A stretch of 64,000 nucleotides of DNA, taken from positions 470,001 to 534,000 of the forward strand of contig JAMWET010000473.1 of the NCBI GenBank assembly GCA_024036415.1, given 5' to 3'. Position numbers and translations under genes: made by a program. The DNA is from Prochilodus magdalenae. Its lineage: Eukaryota; Chordata; Actinopteri; Characiformes; Prochilodontidae. The notes under the pieces are model-generated. The model did not search any database. It was given only the letters and a program-made list of their open reading frames with translations, and was not told where the DNA came from. This document shows positions 12,301-24,300 of this stretch, one piece after another (positions within the stretch are counted from its first letter, which is position 1; the number at the start of each line of letters is the position of its first letter).

Positions 12301-15300
12301 TTGATCATCAAGTGGGTAGCAATGGGATTTTCAGTTAATGATATCGTTGCTGTCCAAAGAAAAACATGTATCTCCAAAATGGCAACTTTACAGGAGAGGC
12401 CAAAAACGTCTTTTAATTTGAATAGAAGTCAATGGAACCAGACAAATTTTCAAGCTGTTTTGGGCCATTTCTGTTGAATACCAGCTCATGTGATCAAATG
12501 AGTCATAAAAGTAAAAATCAACAAAAATGGAGATACATGATTTTCTTTGGACAGCAACGATATCATTAACTGAAAATCCCATTGCTACCCTCTTGATAAT
12601 CAAAGTCCAGAGATTTCCAGAGGGAGCAGCAATAATCTGACGCAGGTCATTATAAAGTTTGTATTGATTTTTATTCAATTAATTTATGCATTGCCATAGA
12701 AAGCGTTACTGAGTACATTGATTTCAGTGTTCTCGATATTCAGTCATCAATACGCTTTTCCCATTTTGCCCAACCCTTACCCACTGCAAATTTGGATATG
12801 GCCTATAGTTGTTATTTCTGTTGACTATACATTCTTGTTATCAATGGCCATTTTAAATGAAATAAGTTAAGTTATAAATGTGAACACCCTGTTTGAATAG
12901 AAGTCAATGGAACCAGACATATTTTCTAGCTGTTTTGGGCCATTTCTGTTGGTCCATTCTTCATGAATTCCCACACAGTGTAAATACCAGCTCATGTGAT
13001 CAAAAGGCATAAAAGTAAAAATCAACAAAAATGGAGATACATGATTTTCTTTGGACAGTGACGATATGTAGATAACGTACCATGAAAAGCATGCACACGT
13101 CCAGTACAACAAAGCTAAGCTTATCACTCAGGAGCTTGTCCACTACTGAAGAGACCATTCAGTTCAGTCATCCCTCTGAAGAGTTTACTGACTAGCTTAT
13201 CCCATGCTCAGGCTTTAACAGGAGTTTCTAAAGAAGCCATTTGCTAGGAGTATGTCTGCACACATCTTTCTGATGTTAAAATAGTTCTCTTTTAAAGCGT
13301 GCGTTCACTTAGTGTGTGTATGTGGGTGTTCCACTTTATGGATGGGTTAAATGCGGAGGTCAAATTCCTTTTTGTGTGTGTGTGTGTACACACAAGTGGT
13401 CAATGGTTCTAAATTCGAACTCTAAGGTAGGTAATTTCTGAATACCTGCGTTCTGTCACATCCAAAACCAGTAAACAGCTTCACATCCTTTTAGCTTCAA
13501 AGTGTTGAATCTTCTAGCAGTGGAAGGATAGGTGGAAACGCCTGTGTAATTTTTCAGACCTGAAAGAAGAGTGGAGCTTGATTTTCAGATGCAAGCTTTA
13601 TATACCGGTTTAAATGTTTTGGTTGTCTACTAGGTCTTACATGGCTCTTAATAGTCCCTCTTTCTATGTACCTGTTTTTTACCTAGTGCCTTTTGATCGT
13701 TCCCTTTTATAAACATGTGTATTATTAAACATCTAATATCAGTAAAATTATGAATATACTTAACGGCTCTTCAATTTAATAAACGTCTTAAAGACAGATA
13801 CAGCAGCAGGTTGTTTAATTCTACATGCTTATTATAAAAGGTACTTTATCTTAAGTGCTTTTAAATAGAAACATAGTTTGTTGATTTTTTACGGTGTATT
13901 TAACTTGTGTTGACTCCATATACATTGTCCTGACTAAAGGCACTGTTTTATATTATGTGTATTTATTGAAAGTTTGTGTACCTTTTAGACTGTTCTAGGT
14001 TTGTGCTTAAATATGATTTAAAACGTAAACAGATTTTCACTCAAGTTCTACAAGTAGAACAAGAACCCAGTTAAATGAATAAGACAAATACACGGCTCAA
14101 AAAAAATAAGGGGAACACTTTTTAATCAGAGTATAGCATCAACTCAGTTCAACTTCAGGGATATTGATCTGGTCAGTTAAGTAGTAGAGAGGGCCATTTA
14201 TCAGTTTCAGCTGCTTTGCTGTTAATGAAATTAACAACAGGTGCAGTAGAGGAGCAACAATGAGACACCCCCCAAAACAGGAATGGTTTAAAAGGACGAG
14301 GTCATTGACATTTTGTCCCCCCTCATCTTTTCCCACTGATTTTTCATTATTTCTGCAGTTGACTTAGGTCAGCGTCACTACTAGTACCATGGTGCGGTAC
14401 CTGGACCCTACAGAGGTTGCACAGGTAGTCCAACTACTGAAGGATGGCACATCAATATGTCTGATGTGTCATCAATATGTCAATATGCCTGAGGGCCCGA
14501 CATCCTGTAGTGGGCCCTGTGCTCACTGGCCAGCATTGTAGAGCTCAATTGGCATTTGCCACAGAACACCAGAATTGGCAGATCCGCCACAGGCGCCTTG
14601 TGCTTTTCACAGATGAGAGCAGGTTTTACCTGAGCACATGTGACAGACGTGACAGGCTCTGGAGACGCCGTGGAGAATGTTATGCTGCCTGCAACATCAT
14701 TCAGCATGACCGGTTTGGTGGTGGGTCAGTGATGGTCTGGGGAGGCATATCCCTGGAAGGACGCACAGACCTCTACAGGCTAGACAACGGCACCCTGACT
14801 GCTATTAGGCATCGGGATGAAATCCTTGGACCCCTTGTCAGACCCTACGCTGGTGCAGTGGGTCCTGGGTTCCTCCTGGTGCACAACAATGCCCGGCCTC
14901 ATGTGGCGAGAGTAGGCAGGCAGTTCTTGGAGAATGAAGGAATTGATACCGTTGACTGGCCCACCGGCTCGCCTGACCTAAATCCAATAGAACACCTCTG
15001 GGACGTTATGTTTCGGTCCATCCGACGCCACCAGGTTGCACTTCAGACTGTCCAGGAGCTCAGTGATGCTCTGGTCCAGATCTGGGAGGAGATCCCCCAG
15101 GACACCATCCGTCGTCTCATTAGGAGCATGTGGAGGCCATACAAACTACTCAGTCCATTTTGAGTTCCTGCAATGGAATTTGGGTTAAATGGACGAGCCT
15201 GCTGCATCATTTTTTCCCTTTGATTTTCAGGGTGTCTTTGAATTCAACCCTCTGTAGGGTGATCATTTTCATTTCCATCAAACGATGTGGCATCCTTTCG

Positions 15301-18300
15301 TTCCTAACACATTACCCAGTCTATATGAGGAAAGATATTCTGCATGATTTTTTTCCCATTGAGATCTGATGTGTTTTCAAAGTGTTCCCTTTATTTTTTT
15401 GAGCAGTGTATATTATACATATCTCTAAATATTATTATACATATCGTCGCTGTCCAATGAAAAACATGTATCTCCAATTTTTACCATTTTGACTTTTATA
15501 CATCATTTGAACACAGCAACTGCCATGTACACTGTGTGATGAATGAACCAACAGAAATAGCCCAAAAGTGTTTGGTAAGACGTCTGGTTCCATTGACTTG
15601 CATTCAGATTTAATGTAGTTTTTGGCCTCTCCTCTAAAGTTGCCATTTTGGAGATACTTGTTTTTCTTTGGACAGCGACGATATCATATGTCAAAACATT
15701 GTTACCCATTGCTTATCTGGAGTGATGGCCTTGTTTGTCAATTTCTGCAAATAAACGTTGTGGTAACTGTTGACCAGTGCTGCACATCAGTTTGGAGGAA
15801 TCTTAGCTCATTCCTTTGTACAGAACAACTTTAAATCTGGGCTGTTGGTGGATTTTCTCACATGAACTGCTATATCTATATCTATTTCTATAGACCTATG
15901 TTCAAGTCACATTCTCTTGAGATTCAGTTCAGGAGCAACTGTCCTGACATTTTCGTTTTGCTGGAAATTCAGAATTTCCTAATTCGATCAGTAATGGTAA
16001 GCTGTCCAGACAGGCCCAAACTATGATACTACCACCACCATGTTTTACACATAAGATAAGGTTTCTGTATCTGAGTTTCCTTTACTCCAGACATAACACT
16101 TTTCATTAAAACCAAACATTGTATTTTGGTCTCATGCATTCACAAAATCTGACCATGTCATAACAAACTGCAGATAAGAAGCAATGTTATTTTTAGATCC
16201 CTGTGACAGAGGTCTTTAGATGCTTAGGCCTCACCAGGTTTCTTTGCAAACCTTGTAGACTATGTAGCCTTGCTCTTGGCGTGATCTTTGTTTATTGACC
16301 ACTCCTGGGGCAGGTTATAATGGCCTTGAACTTCCTCCATTTGTACACAAGCTGTCTGCCTGTGGATTGAGAGAATCCAAACCCTATAGAGATGGTTTTG
16401 TATCCTATTCTAGACTGATAAGCATTAACAACTCCTCTGAGGTCTCCAGAAATCTCCTTTGTTTATGCCATAATACACTTCAATAAATATGATATGATGC
16501 TCTGACTTTGGTAGATCCCTGTTCTTTGAATGCAAAATGCCATTCACACCTGATTGCCATCCCATTAATTAAAAACATCTCTACTTTCCACAGCAGTGTA
16601 TAATATACTTTATATTGAGGTTCATTTACTTTTGGCACTCACAGATATGTAATGTTGGAAAAAAAGATCAGGTATAAAATTATTGTCTCATTTGTTTAAT
16701 TAGGCTCTTTTTATCTACCTTTGATTCATGCAAAAGTCTGATAATATTTTTAGGTAATATGTAATGAAGAAATGTAGGAAATTCCAAAGGGTTTTCCAGC
16801 ACCACTGTAGAAAAACAATTAGGAACATATACAGTATAAAAGTATGTTTAAAAGTGAATATAGTGCACTTTTCAAGGGCCCATATTATGATAAACTGCAT
16901 TTTCCTTAACATTTGAATAAGTCCATGCATTTCATATATGGAAACCAAGCTAAAAAATATAGTATATGGCCTCTTCAAGTTACACAGTTGGGCATTAAGG
17001 GCAACTGTGTGGAAGGTACATACATTAAAGGTACATTTAAATTGTTAGCATCAACTATCAGTGCAAATAGAAGCAATAGTGTGAAACAAAATAGATTTAC
17101 ATTACATTTATGGTATTTAGCTGACGCTCTTATCCAGAGCGACTTACAAGGTTAATCATATTACAGGTAGGCCAAAGTAGTGTTAGGAGTCTTGCCCATG
17201 GACTCTTATTGGTGTAGCACAGCATAGTCACTCAGCCTGGGATTCAAACCCCATTCTCCCATGTGTGGTGGTAGCTACTTGGCGGGTAGTGGTGTTATCC
17301 GCTGAGCTACACCAACCAATATGTGCAGAGATATGCATAAGTAAAATGTATATCTATAATAATAATAATATTTATATACACAATTAACACATTTAACTAA
17401 ATATGTCTATAATATATATACAATATAAACATACAATATAAACCCTGAAAACATAATATATGCTAGAAATGTTACATATTACATGGCAAGCAGATCCATA
17501 ACATGAATTGTATCATAAATCCATGCATATATCATAAGTGTATCCCAAGGAAAGAAAAAACAACAACAGTGTGTCGTATGAGCCCTTTAGAGGCTTAATG
17601 CTTTGAGAAAACAGTAATGTGAGTTACATGCAAATCATTGTCTCTGTGTTCCTTCAGCTCGGACCCGCATCACCAATCCTCCACAGGACCAGAGCGTCAT
17701 CAAAGGTACCAAAGCCACAATGTCCTGTGGCGTGACCCATGACCCCAGTGTCACCGTCAGGTAACACCCTTGTCTTATTGCCCTACTTTCTGCTGTCTTC
17801 TCCCCACATCCTTCACTTTTGATCTGTCTACTAATGTCTCTCTCTCTCCCTCTCTCCCTCACTGGCTCACTTTCTCTCATCTCTCATCTTCATCTTTGAT
17901 CAACAGTAACTCACTCACTCAGCTTTGCCACTCTTTATTGCACTCAGTCTCATAAGAGTTGATTTAGCTGTCACCTGCTGAGCCACTCTTATTGATTTGA
18001 TCGAGGGAAACAGATGAACATGTAAACAGAGCAATAACTTAGATGCAGACTTTAATTAAACACAAGACACAGGAGATTAAACTGGGGAGTCGATGCAGCT
18101 GCAATTAAAATGTGTGTGTGTATGTGTGTGTGCATTTTTACGCACCAGGGTATATTATATATGCTTGATGTGTGCTTGTGTGTTCTCATGTCAGGGGGTG
18201 TTATAAATGTGTGATTAAGTGTGTGTTTTGGTGCATGTTTGTATGTCATAATGTATTATATATGCTTGTTTAGCATGTATGGAAGCTTCAATTTAGTGTA

Positions 18301-21300
18301 CAGTACTGTGCAAACATCAGAGTCTGCCCTTCATTTAGTTAATTTCCTATCACAATGCCCTTCAAGCCCACATCAGGAATAAAATAAATCAGAAATAAAA
18401 ATAGGAAGGATATATTTATTAGGAAATTAGAAGCATCAGCACCTAAATACTGTATACCATTTCTTTGTTTTCACTCTTTGTCTTTTTGGGTGTCTTGCTT
18501 TTATTTTTTGTGAAATCTGTAGGGCTTTTTTCCCCTCACCTCCAGAGGTCTGGTCTTTGGTTGGTCTGCCCATTGTTGTGAGAACTTTACTACCTTCTTT
18601 GTTTGATTTGAATATGTTTATCTTTAACCTCTACCAATTGAACTGTGTCCACCTTTAAAAGCTCCCTCACATGAGAGTTATAATGGTTATGAATGCACTG
18701 CCTGATGTTTTATCATTGTAACTTAAACATCATCATCAATACATTAAAACGGCAATGTTTATATCACAATGATGAAATTATACAGAGAGTTGGCAGAATT
18801 CCACATTAACATCACTTTCTTTTTCTCAGTGATGACTACTTGACAACTACACATCCTTTCAGACCAGTGCTGTTGTGTTCTTTTTGAATGAAGTATTGTT
18901 TTTTTTTGGTAATATTTATTTTTTTTTCAGTTGTTGGGCGTCACATTTCCTCATATTACCATTTTGTGAATGAGTTTTGGAAGCTTTGGAGGTTTCCTTT
19001 TTATTCCAGTCTTTGTTTTTTCCCATACTTATACTAGTGGATTGTCTAATCTGCTGGGCCCCATATCATAAAAAAACTATAATCAGAGATTTCCAAGCAG
19101 TTTGGGGCCGTTTCTGTTGGTCCATTCATCCTGTTTTTACACAATGTAAACCGCAGCTGCTGTGTTCAAACGAGGCATGATAGTAAAAATCAACAAAAAA
19201 TGGAGATTTCAGTGTGTGGTTTGAATGCCAGTATGCATAAAGTGTGTTTGGTTTTGTATGTGTGTGTCTGTGCACGACTGTATTATCTATGCATGGCATT
19301 GTTGCTATATATTGGACGCCAAAATGTGTCCATGTATTTAAGTGTATATGTGCCAGTGTTTATTACATATGCTCATTTAATGCATATTCTTGCATGCCAT
19401 TGGGAGTTAAGGGTGATTACTTTGTGTGTTTGCCTGCCAGGAGTGTCTTATATATTTAACGTGTTCATGTGCTTGCATGCCAATTTGTGTGTCATTTCAA
19501 TTAGACATTTATTTATGCTGCAAACTTTGGATCAAAACCAAATATAACCCGAGAGTATTCTGTCTGAATCCGGCCTGACTGGAATCACAAAATTTTGTAT
19601 GACGTTGGCCCAAGTCCTGCAACATTTTGCCTGAACCATGGCTTGATCCTCATGATTGTAACAGTGTTACAACCTGATATGTAATAATGGTGTCAGTTAA
19701 TTGACCACATACTGTGAGACAGTAACAGCCATCACTAAATCATACATTTATAGGGTAACACTTCAATTTAAAAGGAACATTAAAAAAATGCTCTTTTAAT
19801 AGGCTTAGTAAAATCTTAAAAAGATATCCGTTGGTAAATATGTCAGGAAGCACTAGCTGCCGGTAGTGTTTGAAGTGTATGGAAGAAGTTACAGAAGGGA
19901 GTTGATGAACAGTCCCGTAACTAGATTTTAAGATTTAGATTTAAATCCTTTGTTGATCCCACAGTGGGGAAATTTAGTCTCCACATTTAACCCATCCGTG
20001 AAGTGAAACACCACAAACACACTCACTACTGAACACACTAGGGGGCAGTGAACACACTTACCCAGAGTGGTGGGCAGCTCTATCCACAGCACCCGGGGAG
20101 CAGTTGGGGGTTGGGTGCCTTGCTCAAGGGCATCTCAGTCGTTACTGTAGGCTCAGGGAATCGAACCGGCGACCCTCCGGTCACAAGGCTGGTTTCCTAA
20201 CCTACAGCCCACGACTACTCCTCTTTGTTTGACTAGCTCATATTGTAAATACTTTATTTTCCGTTTTGTACAGTTTTTGTTTCTTGTTTTTCCACGTCAT
20301 GTAAATAAATAACTTGTCTGTGCACTCTACTTTTAGTTCAGTTCATCTTATTGGTCTACTCACCCTCACAGACCTTACCAGCAAGTCACACATAAACCCA
20401 AAATCCTCTTCACGGGGTTTAACATCTTCACAAAATAACAGGCTGTTTATTACTGTGGTTATTAAACACTTACTAGGGTGAAATAAGCATTTTCCAGCAC
20501 ATGCATGTTACTGTATTATACAATATTATCTTGTTTATGAGTGTTCATTATTATGTCCTTATTAAGCCTTATCAAGTCAATAACCATTTGGTGTGCTTCT
20601 GGTTATAGCTGTTTATCTGATCTGTGTTTCAGGCACATCTGGGAGAAAGGTGGTCTGGCCATAGATGTGAAATCTAGCCCACGTTTACGCATGGACATCA
20701 ATGGCACCCTGCATGTTTCCCAGACCTGGTCAGGGGACATCGGCACCTATACGTGCAGAGTGACCTCTGTGGGGGGCAACGACTCACGCAGCGCATACCT
20801 GAGAGTCAGGTCTAAACCTGCTTATTGCTTTTCCCTTTCCTTCCACCTGCCATCTCATATTATAGACTGGCTCACAGTTGCTCTGACTTGGTTAGCTCCA
20901 CTTTCTGCCTCTTTGCATTATAGATGTCTTGCTTTTTCGATCGTTCTAACACTCCTGGTAAAAGAACACTGTTGCGCTTTCCATCCTGAAGATGTCAAAA
21001 CTGTAGGTAATGGGTCGCTGGGAGAGAATCCTGACCAGTGAATTTTGTTTGATTGCTGATATTCTCTGTAACTGATATTGTCTTTAATAGACCATCTGTT
21101 GGTTTGGTCTAGCATCATATTTTAAGTGGCTGCTGGATCAGCATTTTTAGAAACCAGATCACTTATTAAACACAGCATTTTTACAAGCCTACATTGCTAA
21201 TAGTTTGCAATCTATTGGCATACAGTTATGAATGAACTAAAACATTTGGGTTGGTGTGCCATGTATCGTTTAGACAGTATTGCCTATTGTAAGTAACAAG

Positions 21301-24300
21301 GCTAACGTAGCAACTGATCTTTAGCTAATGCTTTAGCCTTAAGACTCTAAGGAATACTGTGAAGATACCTGTTACCCTGTCATTAGAATGTTGTGTGTTA
21401 ATTATTTGATCATTTAATTAAAACATTACCTAAAGTTTTCCTAATTTTCCTGAATGCATTTCATTAAAGTGAATATATTTGTTTTATATATACGCATAGC
21501 AGGCTTACACTGTGGGCACCGAAGCTCATGTAAACATACTTGTGGACCACTGACTTATTCTGTTTGTCTCTGTGATGCTCCCTCTTGCAGACAGCTGCCC
21601 CATGCTCCAGAGAACCCTGTCGCCACATACAGCTCTACAGAGAAGCGCTCCATCAACCTGACATGGGCACAAGCCTTTGACGGCAACAGCCCCCTCATCC
21701 GATATATCCTGGAGGTGTCTGAGAACAGTGAGTGTACCAGAGAAGATCAAACCCTTTTAAGACCAATGTTATACATTCTCATTAGAAAACAAATGAGTGA
21801 ATATTTGGGGGATTTTAAGCCTTGTTCTGATCGCATCTCTTGTGGATGCAAAAGAACATCTTGCAATTTTAGGTGTGCTTCAGACCCTTTCCTTGAGCGA
21901 GTGAATCTGATGATTGTGATTAGGTTGGAAGTATACTTAGGAGGGCTCAGCCAAAACATGGTGAATCACATGTGTTCTGAGGGTGCAAAGGAATTATTTA
22001 CTATGTGGATCAGAATAAAGTTAATTTTGCATTTGAGTGCTAAACATCAGGTGAAATCTTCTTTTTCAGCCTGTTAGTGTGCAAACACATATGACATCTG
22101 AATCAAGCCTAAATAATTTTTGGGGTTTTTTTGTGCCTGAGCATGAAAATTCTGTGAAAAATATAGATATAGGTAATACATAACTTTTTATTTGGGGTTT
22201 CCGTATCTGTTTGTATCTTTGGAGGTCCAGCACACACTGTAAGAAAGTACAATACAAAAAAAATACTCTAATTTGTTGCTCATGGTTTTACTCAACTCAA
22301 AATAATGACTGTGATTGAAGGAATTGGTCATGTGGAGAGCTTTCAGATACAATAAACAACAAATGAAAATAAATCATTTTTGGGTTGGACCAACAAAGCA
22401 CTTTTTAGAGTGCAGCTTGGTACTCAAACACCCCTGAATCAACTAAGCAGTACCCTGCTACATTTAATTGTTGCAGCAGGAACATGACCAAACTGTGCTG
22501 AACAGCGGTTTTGCTGGACCATAATAAATTACATATGTACACTGTTAAAAATGTTTTGTTAGTCCAACCTAAAAATGATTCTTAATTTGTTGCAGTCAAA
22601 CGAACAAACAATTTCATTCAATCAAAGCCAATTTGTGAGTTGAATAAATTGTATTAAATTGCTTATAACAATAAAAGAAATTTCAATTGTACTTTTTTTA
22701 TAGTGCACTACAGCATTTGCTTTACTTTACTGACCAGTTTCTCCTCTCTGTGTGTCTTTCTCTGTCTTACTCTCTGTGGTCCAGATGCTCCATGGACGAT
22801 ACTCCTGGCCAACATAGAGCCTGAGGCCACCAGTGTTACAGTGGGTGGCCTCATTCCAGCTCGTTCCTACCAGTTTCGTCTGTGTGCCGTCAATGACGTG
22901 GGCAAGGGCCAGTTTAGCAGGGAGACTGAGCGGTCAGTGGACGACAGTCCCTTACTGTTTCTTTTCTTTCATGAGGAATAACGCTTTGTTAGAATTGACA
23001 GTTTGACAGAAACACAATACACAATATTAGACAGAGTTGCTTTTAGATAAGGAAAACCAAAAAGCCACTATTGGGATAGTGGATAAAGGCAGACAGGCTT
23101 TGAAGGAATGAAAAGAGAAGAGAAAAGGGTGTGAGGAAGTGTTTTGTTTGAAAGAAATACTTTGAGATAAAATATAGATTATCTTTGTATAGATAAGAAG
23201 TAGTGGAGTGTGTATAGATGTTTCATTGAGCATGTCACCAGTATATTTAGTATTAGAAGCTAAGATATGTAAACACATAATACATTTACTGGCCACTATA
23301 TAGACCTTGGAAACTATATTTTACGTTGACTGTGAATGTGTGTCATTCAGTTGTGCCCATATTTGGAAATCTTAGTTTAATCAGATTTTCCCGATGATAA
23401 AAGTTATTTTTTTATGGTCTTAGTAAAGAAAATGTTCCGCAGCTGTTGGATGTTTTGTTCTGAGTATTATAGGATCCTCTGAATTATGAAGCCATTTAGC
23501 AGGCAATATGCCAACAATGCTACATACAGGCTACAAGCAAGCTGCCACTCCTGAGCACTTATATATGAAGGCAACATAAACACAAGGTTTGCTAGTTGTG
23601 TTGGGCATTTTGGAGAGGTTACAAGCCTTTAGCCAGCAAGTTGCTAAAGTGTTATATAGGCTCCATTACACCTGCTTTGTTTGCGGGCTCTGTTGATGTT
23701 GGAAAGAAATAAAATACAGCAAATATATTATATGTAGAAGACTTGTATTGCTACCACATACCATTGACATGACTATGCACGTGTCATGAGTTGTCTGAAC
23801 ATATTACAATGTCATGGTGCCATTACGGGTAAATGTGACAGACGCTGTACTGTTTGTCATAGCAGCTTATGTCGCATGCTAATTTTTGGCCATGTGTACC
23901 TAAAGCTAGCCCTCTCAGGATGTGACATCCATGACAATTAATGGGAGTGGCAACATTGAGCTGTTGTATCATTGAACAAATTCTGTCAAGACAACTCATG
24001 ACCACATATGACATAAGACATTCATTATGTGTTTATTGCATGGTTATGTCAATGTATTTTATAAATCATTGATTAAACCAACATTTATAAAGTACACTTC
24101 CATGATATTAATATGGAGTACTATGCCATTTAATTGAGAGACTTTTTCAAAATAAAAGTCTTCATTTATTATGTATTATTTTTATTTTGCATGTTCCAAG
24201 AAAACACATTTCACTGAAATGAATATGGTTGTTAAAATATATGTGGACTTTTATTTTGAAAAAAAAAATTCTCTCAGTAACATGGCATAGTTCTCCATAT

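Larger units (their letters stand above)
11954..17657 (+). other. Repeat-filled intron between Ig5 and Ig6
   Basis: 5.7 kb. In order it holds a foldback (11997-12897), a partial element copy (12890-13068), about 1 kb with no recognised repeat (13070-14090), a Tc1-like transposon (14091-15408), an inverted-repeat element (15440-15690), an antisense Tc1 relic (15730-16660) and a SINE (17096-17318). Confidence 0.85.
17761..20632 (+). other. Intron within Ig6
   Basis: 2.9 kb. It contains a TG-rich stretch (18110-18250), a fragment of the short inverted-repeat element (19091-19208) and a family B SINE (19938-20218). Around 18310-18500 the sequence beginning CAGTACTGTGCAAACATCAG may be an old transposon end, but no partner end was identified. 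Confidence 0.75.

Noticed and set aside
14477..15163. 228-codon frame as a possible domesticated host gene
   Set aside because: It sits inside a TA-flanked element with Tc1 ends, lacks the DNA-binding part and has a changed catalytic Asp. Nothing suggests host use.
17096..17318. tRNA gene on the minus strand
   Set aside because: The A and B boxes belong to a SINE, with the characteristic teleost SINE tail and other copies nearby; no tRNA acceptor stem is closed.
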